NCBI RefSeq assembly: GCF_001643775.1
Contig: NZ_CP011402.1
Span: 790,001-854,000 of the forward strand
Direction: 5' to 3'
Origin: Denitrobacterium detoxificans
Lineage (GTDB): Bacteria > Actinomycetota > Coriobacteriia > Coriobacteriales > Eggerthellaceae
DNA: 64,000 nucleotides
The notes beneath the pieces are model-generated. The model did no database searches and was not told where the DNA came from. It saw nothing but the letters and a program-made list of their open reading frames with translations. The first letter of the stretch is position 1, and each line of letters starts with the position of its first letter. Of this stretch, positions 45,260 through 54,497 are shown in pieces. A program made the translations under genes and the position numbers.

Positions 45260-46750
45260 ATGCAGGCAGAAACCAGAACGGGAGTGATGCAGAGCGTCAC
45301 CCTCGAAAGCGGAGTCGAAGCCTTCTTGGGAATCCCCTATGCAAAGCAACCTACTGGCGAGCTACGCTGGAAAGCTCCTGTCAGGTTGGAGGACTCGGAC
45401 GAGCATCGGATTTGCGACTCGTTCGGTCACTCGGCATGCCAGTTCAAAGACGAGGTTGAACCAGCCTCCCTGCACGAGCAGGGCGAAGATTGCCTCTCCC
45501 TCAATATTTGGGTCAATGGGGCTGGGAAAACCAACCTCCCCGTCATGGTTTACATTCACGGAGGTGCCTACTTTTCCGGCGGATCCGCCGATCCCCTTTA
45601 CAACGGCGAGCATTTCGCCCAAAGCAAAGACGTGGTGATCGTCTCCATCAACTACCGTCTTAACGTGTTCGCCTCGATTGCACTCGACTGCCTACCCGGT
45701 GGCGAAGAGTATAAGGAGTCTGGCTACCTCGCGATTCTCGACCAAATCAAGGCTCTCGAGTGGATTAAGGAGAACATCGCCGCCTTCGGAGGAAATCCGG
45801 ACTGCATCACGCTGTTCGGCGAATCGGCAGGATCGTCTAGTCAAGCCCTTCTCGCTATCCTTCCCCAGGCGAACACGCTCTTCCAGCGCGCCATCCTTGA
45901 ATCCGGCCCCATACAGCTTTACAAAACCAAGGAACGCGGCGAAGCGTTCACGAAGGAATTCGCCGAGATCATGAAATGCGAAACCGCGCAACAGCTTTTG
46001 GCGAAAACTTCCGACGAGCTCCTTGCTGGAATGCAGGTTTGGTGCGATAGGCACACCTACGAGGTATCCCTCATCTTCTCGCCAACCTGCGATGGGTCGT
46101 TCCTTCCCCTCAAGCCGATGAAGGTCTGGAAGGAAGGCGCCGCGAAAAACATCGATATCATGATCGGTTGTACAGAAGACGAGTTCACTTACTTCAAATT
46201 CTATTTCGAGGATTTGCCGAGCTTCTGGCATGGCCAATTCCCCATTCATTTCGACGATCAAATCGACACAATCGATTGGGAGGAGAAGTATCGCGAAGCT
46301 TACCCCGAAAGAGATTTCGGGGAATACTACACCGACTTCATGAATGTCACGGGCTTCTTCGTCGGCGCAGACCTTATGGCCGAAGAGCAGTCCGAATACA
46401 AACCCGTGTACAACTACCTATTCCGCTACAAGTCGCGTATCGAGGGAATGGGGGCATGCCACGCCATCGAGGTTCCCTTCGTCATGAAGAATCTCAACAC
46501 CCCGAACGGCCTCATGTTCACCGGTCCGAACCCCCCGGCGCATCTCGCCGAGCAGATGAATACGTGCTGGTATAACTTCGCCAAAACCGGCAAGCCTTCT
46601 GTCGAGGGAGTGGAGGAATGGCCTGTCTACACCGCAGAAGATCGCGCTCATATGGTCATCGACGAGAATGGGTGGATTGTCAAACATGACATGCGCGCGA
46701 AAGACGACGCCGTGTTCCGCCCCATGTATAGCGTTCTGCTGAACGACTAG
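45260..46750 (+). CDS. Type-B carboxylesterase
   Basis: A 496-residue carboxylesterase/cholinesterase-fold enzyme. The N-terminal block is FLGIPYAKQPTGELRW, the oxyanion segment is YIHGGAYFSGG, the nucleophile is S189 in GESAGSSSQ, and the acid region is GCTEDEFTYF. The start at 45260 follows GGAAG; an ATG at 45248 is too close to its ribosome-binding site. No signal peptide, so it is intracellular. It forms an operon with an MFS gene 26 bp downstream, suggesting uptake and ester cleavage of a common compound. Confidence 0.9.
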   Translation: MQAETRTGVMQSVTLESGVEAFLGIPYAKQPTGELRWKAPVRLEDSDEHRICDSFGHSACQFKDEVEPASLHEQGEDCLSLNIWVNGAGKTNLPVMVYIHGGAYFSGGSADPLYNGEHFAQSKDVVIVSINYRLNVFASIALDCLPGGEEYKESGYLAILDQIKALEWIKENIAAFGGNPDCITLFGESAGSSSQALLAILPQANTLFQRAILESGPIQLYKTKERGEAFTKEFAEIMKCETAQQLLAKTSDELLAGMQVWCDRHTYEVSLIFSPTCDGSFLPLKPMKVWKEGAAKNIDIMIGCTEDEFTYFKFYFEDLPSFWHGQFPIHFDDQIDTIDWEEKYREAYPERDFGEYYTDFMNVTGFFVGADLMAEEQSEYKPVYNYLFRYKSRIEGMGACHAIEVPFVMKNLNTPNGLMFTGPNPPAHLAEQMNTCWYNFAKTGKPSVEGVEEWPVYTAEDRAHMVIDENGWIVKHDMRAKDDAVFRPMYSVLLND

Positions 46751-46776
46751 TGATTCGAGAGAAAAAGGAAAACACC

Positions 46777-47991
46777 ATGGATAAGGAAATGAAACTATCG
46801 GGTTATCGATGGGTTGTGCTGCTCACCGTATGCCTTATTTGCTTCATGGCAAACTTCATGCAATACCAGGTTTCAGCATGGGGCGTCGTCGTTATGGACA
46901 CCCTTGGCATCGATGTCGCGGGGCTTACGAATCTTATGCTGATGCCCATGCTAACCGCAGTGTTTCTGAGCATACCCGCAGGTTCGCTTGCCGACCGTTA
47001 CGGCGTAAAGATTGTGGTCTCCGTCGGACTTATTTTGTCTGTCATCGGCGGTTTCATTCGCTTCTTCATGATTGCGAACTTCGCCGCCCAGTTGGTTGCC
47101 ATGTTCTTGATTGGTTGCGGAATCGCTTGCCTCAACGCCAACCTCGCGAAGGTACTGGGAACCTGGTTCAAGCAGCAGACCTCTCTCGCAATGGGCTTCT
47201 TTTATGCAGCATCGTGCGTCGCCATCGTCGTCGCCCAGGCATTCAGCACGATGTTCCCGACTCTCGGGATCTCGTACCTAGTTGCAGCGGTTGCCCTTGC
47301 CGTCACCGCGCTCTTGTGGATTCTCTTTATGGGCAATGTCCCCAAAGGCGAAAGCCTTCCTGAGCCCGAGCCCGTCATCAAGTACCTCAAGATTGCAATC
47401 AAATCGCGCAACGTTTGGTTTATCGCGCTCGCCTATGGCCTGACCCTCGCTTCTACCACCGCTTACTGCTCAATCCTCCCCTCCGCGCTTGAGCTCGCAC
47501 GCGGCGTCGAAACCTCGGTCGCTGGATCGATGGCGGCAATCATCACCGTTGGCAGCTTCTTCGCCTGCTTCGCCGGCCCCGCCGTCGTACTGAAGCTAGG
47601 CAAGAACAAGCCCTTCCTCATCCTCACCACCATCGTCGCTGCAGCGGTCATGATTGTGAACTGGTTCCTTCCCCTGGGAGCCATCATGTGGGTCGTACTC
47701 GTCGTCAACGGCTTCATGACCGCCCTCTCCGGCCCTATCATCCAAGCGATGACCCCCGATTTGCCGGAAATCGGTGTGAAGTATGCCGGTTCAGCTGGCG
47801 GCATCATCGGCACCGTCGGCCTTTTGTGCTCGTATTTCATTCCCGTTATCGTCTCGACGATCACTGGTGACAATTGGACGATGAACCTTTGTGTCGAGTC
47901 TGTCCTGTTCCTCCTGAGCGTAGTGCCAATCGCCCTGTTGCCCGAAACCGGAATCAAAGCTAAGCTGCAGCAAAGCAAGCAATCCGAATAA
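46777..47991 (+). CDS. MFS transporter (first of two tandem paralogues)
   Basis: A 404-residue major facilitator with about 12 membrane segments. LADRYGVKIVVSVG is the loop-2/3 motif. The sequence resembles nitrate/nitrite-porter-like and oxalate/formate-type MFS proteins of gut actinobacteria. The start at 46777 follows AAAAAGG. It probably carries the substrate or product of the upstream esterase. A paralogue follows 158 bp downstream. Confidence 0.88.
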   Translation: MDKEMKLSGYRWVVLLTVCLICFMANFMQYQVSAWGVVVMDTLGIDVAGLTNLMLMPMLTAVFLSIPAGSLADRYGVKIVVSVGLILSVIGGFIRFFMIANFAAQLVAMFLIGCGIACLNANLAKVLGTWFKQQTSLAMGFFYAASCVAIVVAQAFSTMFPTLGISYLVAAVALAVTALLWILFMGNVPKGESLPEPEPVIKYLKIAIKSRNVWFIALAYGLTLASTTAYCSILPSALELARGVETSVAGSMAAIITVGSFFACFAGPAVVLKLGKNKPFLILTTIVAAAVMIVNWFLPLGAIMWVVLVVNGFMTALSGPIIQAMTPDLPEIGVKYAGSAGGIIGTVGLLCSYFIPVIVSTITGDNWTMNLCVESVLFLLSVVPIALLPETGIKAKLQQSKQSE

Positions 47992-48149
47992 TTTCCCCTG
48001 CCGAACCCGCCTCGGCAGACTGCAACCAATCGGAAGGCCCCCTCCTCCCGCATCGCCTTCCGACAATTTATCTTCCTTCGCTGCCCATCGCCATATCCCC
48101 ACATCAGTGAGCATGGGCAGTGAAGGAAATCGAACGAGAGGACGTCGAC

Positions 48150-49325
48150 ATGCCATTGCGGCGTTTTGCAATTCTGCTTTCGGTATGCTGCCTCGCTTTT
48201 ACGGGCAACTTCATCCAATATCAGGCATCCGCCCTGGCCCTCGATATCATGCCGATGCTGGAAATCAACTCCGTTGGTTTTTCCACCATGTTTCTCGTTC
48301 CCATGCTTGCGGCAGTCTTTTTCGGAATCCCCTTTGGACTCGCCGGAGATAAATTCGGTTCCAAACGAGTTGTCGCAACGTGTTTTGCGATTGCTTGCAT
48401 AGGGGGGTTGCTCAGGATAATCACCCTTTACAGTTACCCCCTTCAATTGGCTTCGCTCTTCCTTATAGGCATCGGAATGGCGGCATTATCGACAAACGTC
48501 GTTAAGACCATCGCCCTTTGGTTTGGAAGCAAGACAGACACAGCTGTTGGCGTCTACTATGCAGTATCCTGTCTGGGAATCGTCGCCTCACAAGCAGTGG
48601 GGGAACTGTACGACTCGGTCCGCCAAGCATACGTCATCGCAGAAATCGCCCTCGTAGCCGTGACGGCACTTTGGGTTATCGTCGATAAGAACCTTCCAAA
48701 CGGCGTGAATCCCCCGAGCGAAAAGCCAGCGCTCAACACGTTTCTCGTGGCAGCAAAAAACACCAATGTCTGGCTTATTGCTCTCGCTGTCGGATTCACC
48801 CTCTCATCCAGCACAGCTTTCGCTGGACTGCTTCCCCAAGCGCTTGAATCAGGCAAAGGAATGAGCGGATTCGCTGCAGGGAACATGGCAGCCTCGGTAA
48901 CCATTGCAAGCATTTTCGGATGTATCGCGGGACCTGCACTGTGCGCACATCTTAAAAGCTTTAAGCCCTATCTGATGATTATTAATATTGTCGCAAGCGC
49001 AGCAATGCTCTCCGTTTGGTATGTCGAAGGCAATGCTTCCCTACACTTCACTCTGGCAGCAAGTGGCTTTCTTTCAGCCATGACAGGGCCAATCCTTCAA
49101 GCTATGCCCGTCATGATGAGGGGAATCGGAAGTCGTTTCGCAGGAAGCGCCAGCGGCATCATCGGCACCGTCAGCCTTGCGATGTCGTTCCTGCTGCCGA
49201 TATTGATCTCCGCATTATCTAACGAGAATTACGAAATCGATCTCATCATGCAGGCCGCCTGCTTCGCTACCAGCATCCTCCCTATTGCGATGCTCTCGAA
49301 GATCGAGAAGGAGCAGCCTGCATAG
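48150..49325 (+). CDS. MFS transporter (second tandem paralogue)
   Basis: A 391-residue major facilitator that closely parallels the preceding gene: MPLRRFAILLSVCCLAFTGNFIQYQASA corresponds to the VVLLTVCLICFMANFMQYQVSA stretch of the first copy, and both share the AGSASGIIGTVSL / AGSAGGIIGTVGL loop. It arose by tandem duplication or paired transfer. The start at 48150 follows AGAGGAC. Whether it has the same substrate is unknown. Confidence 0.87.
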   Translation: MPLRRFAILLSVCCLAFTGNFIQYQASALALDIMPMLEINSVGFSTMFLVPMLAAVFFGIPFGLAGDKFGSKRVVATCFAIACIGGLLRIITLYSYPLQLASLFLIGIGMAALSTNVVKTIALWFGSKTDTAVGVYYAVSCLGIVASQAVGELYDSVRQAYVIAEIALVAVTALWVIVDKNLPNGVNPPSEKPALNTFLVAAKNTNVWLIALAVGFTLSSSTAFAGLLPQALESGKGMSGFAAGNMAASVTIASIFGCIAGPALCAHLKSFKPYLMIINIVASAAMLSVWYVEGNASLHFTLAASGFLSAMTGPILQAMPVMMRGIGSRFAGSASGIIGTVSLAMSFLLPILISALSNENYEIDLIMQAACFATSILPIAMLSKIEKEQPA

Positions 49326-49566
49326 CCTGTCTTTCAGATCTCCAGGAACCGTGTATACCACCGCGCGACTTGAGGCTGCCGAGGCCGTCCGCAAATAGCA
49401 CGCCTATACGAAGCGAATTGGCTCATGGCTACGACACGCAGCAGGCTTTATGGGCAGTATCCCAGAGCTAGCGCCTCAAGGGCCATCGCCTAAACCGTCG
49501 CCACCCTTCTTCTTGAAAATCGAGGGTCGCGCCCAGCAAGCCCCGAAGACCCGCGCACCCCATACG

Positions 49567-50259
49567 CTACAGCATCCCGAGCAGCTCCTCGTCGGTCGGG
49601 TTGTCGAGCGCGTCAATCAAATCGCGCACCTCCGCAAGCTGGCCTTCCAGCTCGTCGAGCCGCGCCTGGATCCGCTCCTTCTCCGCACGCGCGAACATGC
49701 CCAGGCCAGCGAGCTGTTTGCGCAGCTCGTCCTCTTCGGCGCACAGGCGCTTGCCATCTGCCATGAGCTCCGCCCGATCAGCCTCGTGCGCCTCCTGAAA
49801 CGCCGCCGAAAGCCGCGTACGCTCGGTCTTTAACACGACGCCCGCTCTGGCTGCCACTTCCTGCGTGAACGACTCGGGAAAACGCTGCACAATGCTCTCG
49901 GGAATTGAGGCCGCATCGAGGCTGGTGCATCCGCGAAACGCCCGCGGCTCGATTTCCTCCACGCTCTCGGGTATCACGACCTCGCGAAGGGCTTGGCATC
50001 CCGAAAAGGCCTCTTCCCCTATCACCTTCAACGTGCCGGGCAGTTCGATCCGCTCAAGTTCGGTGCAGCTTGCGAACGCACGTCGGCCGATTGTCTTCAG
50101 GGCACCAAACTGCACGTCAACAAGCGAGGTGCAACGTTGAAAAGCATAGCGGTTGATCTCGGTCACCCCAGGCGCCACGATGCGGGAAAGCGAGGTTGCT
50201 CCCTGGAACGTGGCGTCGTCGATGCAGCCGAGCGTTTCAGCGAACGTTATCTCGCGCAT
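49567..50259 (-). pseudogene. BspA-type leucine-rich-repeat protein, 5' truncated
   Basis: From M at 50259 the frame reads BspA-type (LRR_5) repeats: ITFAETLGCIDDATFQGATSL, then TSLVDVQFGALKTIGRRAFA and ELERIELPGTLKVIGEEAFS, ending in a long coiled coil (RAEKERIQARLDELEGQLAE). Upstream of 50259 the frame is the antisense of an HTH gene fragment, so the original N-terminus, including any signal peptide, is gone. It may be expressed as a truncated protein, but no ribosome-binding site is apparent. Confidence 0.7.
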
Positions 50260-50269
50260 GCTCGGAATA

Positions 50270-50620
50270 TCCGCTGTCTCCCTTTGCAAGTACGAGTACG
50301 GGGAGCGCACTCCGAAGGACCCCATGATCGCCGAGATCGCCCGCTGCCTCGAAGTGAACCCCTCCTCTCTCAAATCCGACTGGGGAAGCGACGCGAACGA
50401 TGCGATACACATGCTGTTCGAGCTGGAGGAGGCGTTCTGCCTCGAGCCTACCAAGGTTGGGGAAACCATCGTGCTGGCCCTTCCAGAAGACTTGGGCAGC
50501 GAGGACCAGGAGGCTCTGGCAAAGGCGCTTCGCCATTGGTATAGGAACAACAGAGACCTGAAGGACGATGAGCTGACGAGAGACGAGTATGTTGCCTGGA
50601 AGGACTCCTTCAAGGCCTAG
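50270..50620 (+). pseudogene. XRE-family HTH protein, 5' truncated
   Basis: The frame ends a helix-turn-helix of XRE type: SLCKYEYGERTPKDPMIAEI, then ARCLEVNPSSLKSDW, with an acidic C-terminal domain to the stop at 50620. The first helices are missing because the sequence switches to the antisense of the LRR gene upstream of 50270. It is a head-to-head junction of two truncated genes. Confidence 0.75.
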
Positions 50621-50715
50621 ATTCCCTAAATAGAACCGCAAACGGCCTCGTCAGAGGCTGTATTATGCCGTGACCCGTTTGTGACCCAAACCGCAAAATT
50701 CTCTTTTAGGATTGT

Positions 50716-51040
50716 TGATACGTTGCCGTATCAGTTTTGTGGTTGCAGGTGGCTAGCGGGTCTGCATCACCTTAGGTGGCGTATTACAGCAGGTAGTGAT
50801 ACGGACTCGTATCAACCGTTACTCTTGGTGATTTATTCCGATTCCGTAAAAGTCGCAGGTAGATATTGGTAATTCCACCTGTTAGCCACTTGCGAAGTGG
50901 CCTCATTATGACCTAGTTGTCTTAGGTCACGCTGCTACGAGTTTGTATATGAGCTTACGCGATTAGATATAGAAACACCCCTTGAGCAGGTAATTCTCAA
51001 GGGGTGCACTAGGTCACATATTGATACGTTATTGTATCAA
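50716..51040. repeat. Three TGATACG...CGTATCA dyads
   Basis: TGATACG-TTGC-CGTATCA (50716-50733), TGATACG-GACT-CGTATCA (50797-50814) and TTGATAC-GTTATT-GTATCAA (51021-51040) are spaced 81 and about 224 bp apart, the last one 6 bp before copy E. Confidence 0.7.
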
Positions 51041-51045
51041 ATACT

Positions 51046-51055
51046 ACTCCCACTC
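51046..51055. repeat. Attachment-like repeat, degenerate copy E
   Basis: ACTCCCACTC followed by G; a shortened relative of the ATTCCCACTCAAT repeats, in the same orientation and with repeats of different families on each side. Confidence 0.5.
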
Positions 51056-51463
51056 GCTAAATCGAGAATCCCGTCTCATTTATCTGATAGCGTAGATTAT
51101 TCACGAAACGGATGCGACGGCACTCTGCGGTACGCCACGGCACTCAACTGGGACAGCACTGCTCTCTTCCATGAAACTCGAATTCAACTCAGTGGTGTTG
51201 AGTTTCATTTTTGTCCCAGTTGCCGGCTGTGGAGCGAAAACGGCTGATTCGAACCCGAAATCAATCCAGCTCGACCTGAAAAGGGGCTTGTCGCCAGCAT
51301 AAGTTGCAAGTGAATAATCGCAAGTGGTTTGGCTTTGAGAGTTAAACCGCAGCTCAACGCAATAAGCCACCTGAAGTATTCGTTTGGAATAATCGCAAGT
51401 GGCTTGGTGCTAATCGGTTATGAGTTTCAAATGTCCCCATTGGGACAATTTGTCCCGGTCGAG

Positions 51464-52516
51464 CTAATCCAGCAATTTCCTTGAATCTTGCAGTTTCTCG
51501 AGAGCCTTTTCGCAACGCTCCATGCACTTCAAGCTTTTCTTCATTTGGGAGATAAGCTTTTTGTCAGGTCCGTTATCCGCATTCGACAGCTTCTCGATTT
51601 CGGCGCGTAGCTCCTCTGCGCAGTTCTGCATTCCTTGTTGCGCTAGAGAGGCGATGTCGTAGCGTCCGTATTTCTTGACGGCGATTTCAGAGCAGAACGC
51701 TAGAAGCTTGGAACATTCGCTTTGCACGAAAGACTCGGACGATTGCACGGCAACGCTCGCCGCCGTGGTTACACCTGATCCCGCGAGGCCAAGCAACGCG
51801 CCTCCGCCTGTTAGAATCGCAGTTCCGCCAGCCATGCCCATGCCGCCAACTGCAAGCGAGCCTCCTCCGACGAAAGCCAGGCTGGCGCTAGTCAATGCTG
51901 CACCTGAGAGCCCGACAACCGCATCGCCTGCGATGAGCACTGCAATTTCAGGAGCGAAGAATAATGCGCCTCCTGCAGTCGCCGCGGTGACCGCAAGCGT
52001 CGCTACCGCTGCAGCAGCCACCCTTTTTCGATTGCCGGTTATCGTTCCGATCGCATGCGTGTATGCCTTTTGAATTGCCTTCACATCGGTGCTGTCAATG
52101 TAGTTCTGCCCCTTGCAGAAAACGTCGCCAAGGTAGTCGGTCTTGACCTTGAGTTTCTTATAAGGCTTGTTCTCTTCGAGACCTAGCTGGTAGTAAGGCG
52201 TAAATCTAGATAGCTCGAGAACCAGCAGGTCAATCCAGGAGCGGTCTTCGACATCGTTGGAGATCTCTTCCATTAAATCGAATGCTTGCCTGCCGCTGCG
52301 GATGAAGAATTCATCTCTGGCCACATCCAGGGATTCGCAGACGGTGGCCTCCCATTCGTCCTTCCATCTTGTTTTCACTAGCGCCAGATCCGCCTTCTTC
52401 GTGCTCAGGATGTCAAAGGCCACCATCATCGACTGGAAGGAGTACAGGAGCCTGGTTTGGTCAGAGTTGAGCGTCAAGAATCGATATTTTGGAGGCTTCG
52501 GTAGTTTGTGTGACAA
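51464..52516 (-). CDS. Hypothetical protein with glycine-rich hydrophobic core
   Basis: A protein of up to 350 residues. The first 170 residues are mixed helical. Residues about 185-270 form an unusually glycine- and alanine-rich hydrophobic stretch (AATAGGALFFAPEIAVL, GGGSLAVGGMGMAGGTAIL, TGGGALLGLAGSG), and the end is a coiled coil. Such GGxxLGxxG segments occur in membrane-inserting effectors. The start used is TTG at 52516, 9 bp from the ISL3 transposase, so the true N-terminus may have been cut by the insertion. The family is unknown; a defence effector role is a guess from its setting. Confidence 0.6.
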   Translation of the reverse strand: MSHKLPKPPKYRFLTLNSDQTRLLYSFQSMMVAFDILSTKKADLALVKTRWKDEWEATVCESLDVARDEFFIRSGRQAFDLMEEISNDVEDRSWIDLLVLELSRFTPYYQLGLEENKPYKKLKVKTDYLGDVFCKGQNYIDSTDVKAIQKAYTHAIGTITGNRKRVAAAAVATLAVTAATAGGALFFAPEIAVLIAGDAVVGLSGAALTSASLAFVGGGSLAVGGMGMAGGTAILTGGGALLGLAGSGVTTAASVAVQSSESFVQSECSKLLAFCSEIAVKKYGRYDIASLAQQGMQNCAEELRAEIEKLSNADNGPDKKLISQMKKSLKCMERCEKALEKLQDSRKLLD

Positions 52517-52525
52517 GGGGCTAGC

Positions 52526-53899
52526 CTAGGCAGCAACGCTCTTCGCTCCCTTCACGCCCTTCTTCCTCGCCTTCACCGGGCGACCCGGGAGCTGGGGCTG
52601 GCAGTCGCCGCACCTGAGCATGAGCAGGGCCACGAGGTTGTCGGTGTTGCGGAAGCCGTAGCCCATCCTCACCGTCACCTTGATCTTGTTGTTGATGGCC
52701 TCTACGCGCCCGTTGCTGATGCCGAGCTCGACTGCGGCGATGATGTCGTCGCGCCGGCGGCGCACCTTCTTCTCCACGGCGACGACCTTGGCGATCTTGC
52801 AGTAGGCGGCCCTGTGCATCCAGTCGTCGAGCAGCTCGGCGGCCTCGGAGCCGTCGGCTGCCCGGAAGACGGCCCGCAGGTCCTCCTTGAGCTCCCAGGC
52901 CCTGACCAGCCGCGAGCCGGCCCTCTTCTTGAGCGCCTCGAGCCTCGCCCTCTGGCCGTCGGTGAGGTCCTCGGGGTTCTTCACGAGCGCGTAGCGGCTG
53001 CCCTTGATGGAGGCCGCCTCCTCCTCGAGCGCCCTGACCTCCTCGGGCGGCAGCTCGCCTTTGGCAGGCCTGCCGCGCTTGCCCTCGGGCCTGGGCCTGG
53101 CGGCCCTGGCGGCGGCCCTGGCGGCGTTCCACTCCTCGCAGCGCACGGCGTCGAGCGCGTCGTTCATCCACTGGACCACGTGGAAGGGGTCCATGACCCA
53201 CCTCGCGTTGGGGCAGCGGCGCTTGACCAGCTGCCTTATCCACCTCGCGCCGTCGGCGGTCACCACCTCTATGGCGCGCCTCTGCTCGCGCGTGAGCTCG
53301 TCGAGGAACAGGTTGAGCACGTCCTTGCCGGTGCCCTCGTGCGCCCAGATGAGGCAGCCGCGGTCGTGGTCGACGACCACCGTGACGTACTTGTGGCCCT
53401 TCTTGTACGACGTCTCGTCGATGCCGATGCGGCGCACGCCGTCGAACCTCGAGGCGCCGCGCGCGGCCTCCAGCTCGGCGTAGACGCGCCTGCACACGCC
53501 GCCCACGCTGTGCCACTCGACGCGGGCGAGCTCGGAGACCGCCGAGGCGGTGCAGCGGACCGCCAGCCACGCCACCCAGTCCTCGAAGTCACGCGTGAAG
53601 CGCGCCCCGTGCCGCGCCCAGGGGACGGCCTCGGTGCGCACGCCGTGCTCCGGGCAGCGCACCCTGCAGGGCGCGTACTCCAGGTAGCAGGCCGAGCGCG
53701 CCAGGTCCATCGCCCTCCACAGCCTGGGGGCCCCGCGGTTCGCCATGTCGTAGAAGTCGCAGGCCCTGCCGCATACGGGGCAGCGGCGCTGCTCGCGCTT
53801 GTAGGGCCGGACGCTCACGACGATGCGCTCGGCCTCGATGCGCGCGCCCAGGACGACCGTGCGGGCCAGACCGAGGGCGAGAAGTAGTAGACTCTTCAT
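52526..53899 (-). CDS. ISL3-family transposase
   Basis: A 457-residue transposase. An N-terminal zinc-ribbon (RRCPVCGRAC with a later CRVRCPEHG) is followed by the catalytic domain: DETSYKKGHKYVTVVVDHD (first D), VTADGARWI, MDPFHVVQWMNDALD (second D), and the C-terminal ISNGRVEAINNKIK (E). It is complete, and very GC-rich relative to neighbours. Confidence 0.92.
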   Translation of the reverse strand: MKSLLLLALGLARTVVLGARIEAERIVVSVRPYKREQRRCPVCGRACDFYDMANRGAPRLWRAMDLARSACYLEYAPCRVRCPEHGVRTEAVPWARHGARFTRDFEDWVAWLAVRCTASAVSELARVEWHSVGGVCRRVYAELEAARGASRFDGVRRIGIDETSYKKGHKYVTVVVDHDRGCLIWAHEGTGKDVLNLFLDELTREQRRAIEVVTADGARWIRQLVKRRCPNARWVMDPFHVVQWMNDALDAVRCEEWNAARAAARAARPRPEGKRGRPAKGELPPEEVRALEEEAASIKGSRYALVKNPEDLTDGQRARLEALKKRAGSRLVRAWELKEDLRAVFRAADGSEAAELLDDWMHRAAYCKIAKVVAVEKKVRRRRDDIIAAVELGISNGRVEAINNKIKVTVRMGYGFRNTDNLVALLMLRCGDCQPQLPGRPVKARKKGVKGAKSVAA

Positions 53900-53956
53900 G
53901 CGTCACACCTCTTCGGTTGTCTGAATTTGGCTTAGCAATCATAGGCGGATGACGCG

Positions 53957-53982
53957 GAAACGGCCCCTCCCGGGGCCGTTTC
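53957..53982. terminator. Strong hairpin outside the ISL3 transposase
   Basis: GAAACGGCCCC and GGGGCCGTTTC form a perfect 11-bp stem with loop TCCC. It could be part of the ISL3 end or a terminator of an outside gene; exact IS termini are not resolved. Confidence 0.55.
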
Positions 53983-54200
53983 AGTTCCAGATCGTTGTTT
54001 TCGCCCGCTGAGCTGGGCCTATGCCGGAATCTCTCCCACAGAAACCACCGAAGAGCCGTAAAATGCAGACAACATCACGGATCGGCTTTTGGTTGGACAA
54101 TTCCAACCAAACACCACAGCAGACAGCAGAAAACATTCTGAACGCTAGGAAGCCGGTATGATTGTTACATATAAGGGGAAGAAAAATTTCTTTTAGGTAC

Positions 54201-54229
54201 TTGCTTTCCTAAAACTGATGTGATACAAT
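54201..54229 (+). promoter_or_regulatory. Promoter of tet(W)
   Basis: TTGCTT (54201-54206), a 17-bp spacer and TACAAT (54224-54229), in an AT-rich region. Confidence 0.8.
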
Positions 54230-54257
54230 GATTTAATCCAGAAAAGGAGTAAAAAAT

Positions 54258-54281
54258 ATGCGGCAAGGTATTCTTAAATAA
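54258..54281 (+). CDS. tet(W) leader peptide
   Basis: A 7-residue frame MRQGILK after AAAAGGAG. Its coding region (GTATTCTTAAAT) is complementary to ATTTAAGAATAC at 54342-54353, the arrangement used in ribosome-protection tet genes for attenuation. Confidence 0.8.
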   Translation: MRQGILK

Positions 54282-54308
54282 AATTTGATAATGGGCGCAA
54301 AAATGATT

Positions 54309-54465
54309 GCCCCTTGCAGGGGCTTAGTTTTTGTACCCAATTTAAGAATACTTTTGCCTTTTTAGTAAATATCGTGACGGACAGCGGCTCATGTAAGCCG
54401 TCATACTTCTGTTTGTCCGAAGTCATGATCCCCAGCGGTAAAAGTATTAGCCGCTGGGGATTTTT
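54309..54465 (+). promoter_or_regulatory. tet(W) attenuator with two terminator hairpins
   Basis: GCCCC-TTGCA-GGGGC with a following T-rich tract (54309-54330) and ATCCCCAGCGG / CCGCTGGGGAT followed by TTTTT (54428-54465) lie between the leader peptide and tet(W). Stalling on the leader when tetracycline binds ribosomes would favour read-through. Confidence 0.8.
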
Positions 54466-54497
54466 GCGCCCATTTGGGCCTTGTATGGAGGATAGAC

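Larger units (their letters stand above)
50621..51463. other. Island junction region, no gene
   Basis: About 840 bp. It contains two GTGACCC copies (50670, 50681), three TGATACG-type dyads (50716, 50797, 51021), attachment copy E, and on its right GGGACA/TGTCCC repeats (near 51150, 51215 and 51430). No frame with ribosome-binding site support was found. Confidence 0.55.

Noticed and set aside
52814-53887. Plus-strand open frame opposite the ISL3 transposase
   Set aside because: Shadow of a very GC-rich gene; the minus-strand product has all transposase motifs.
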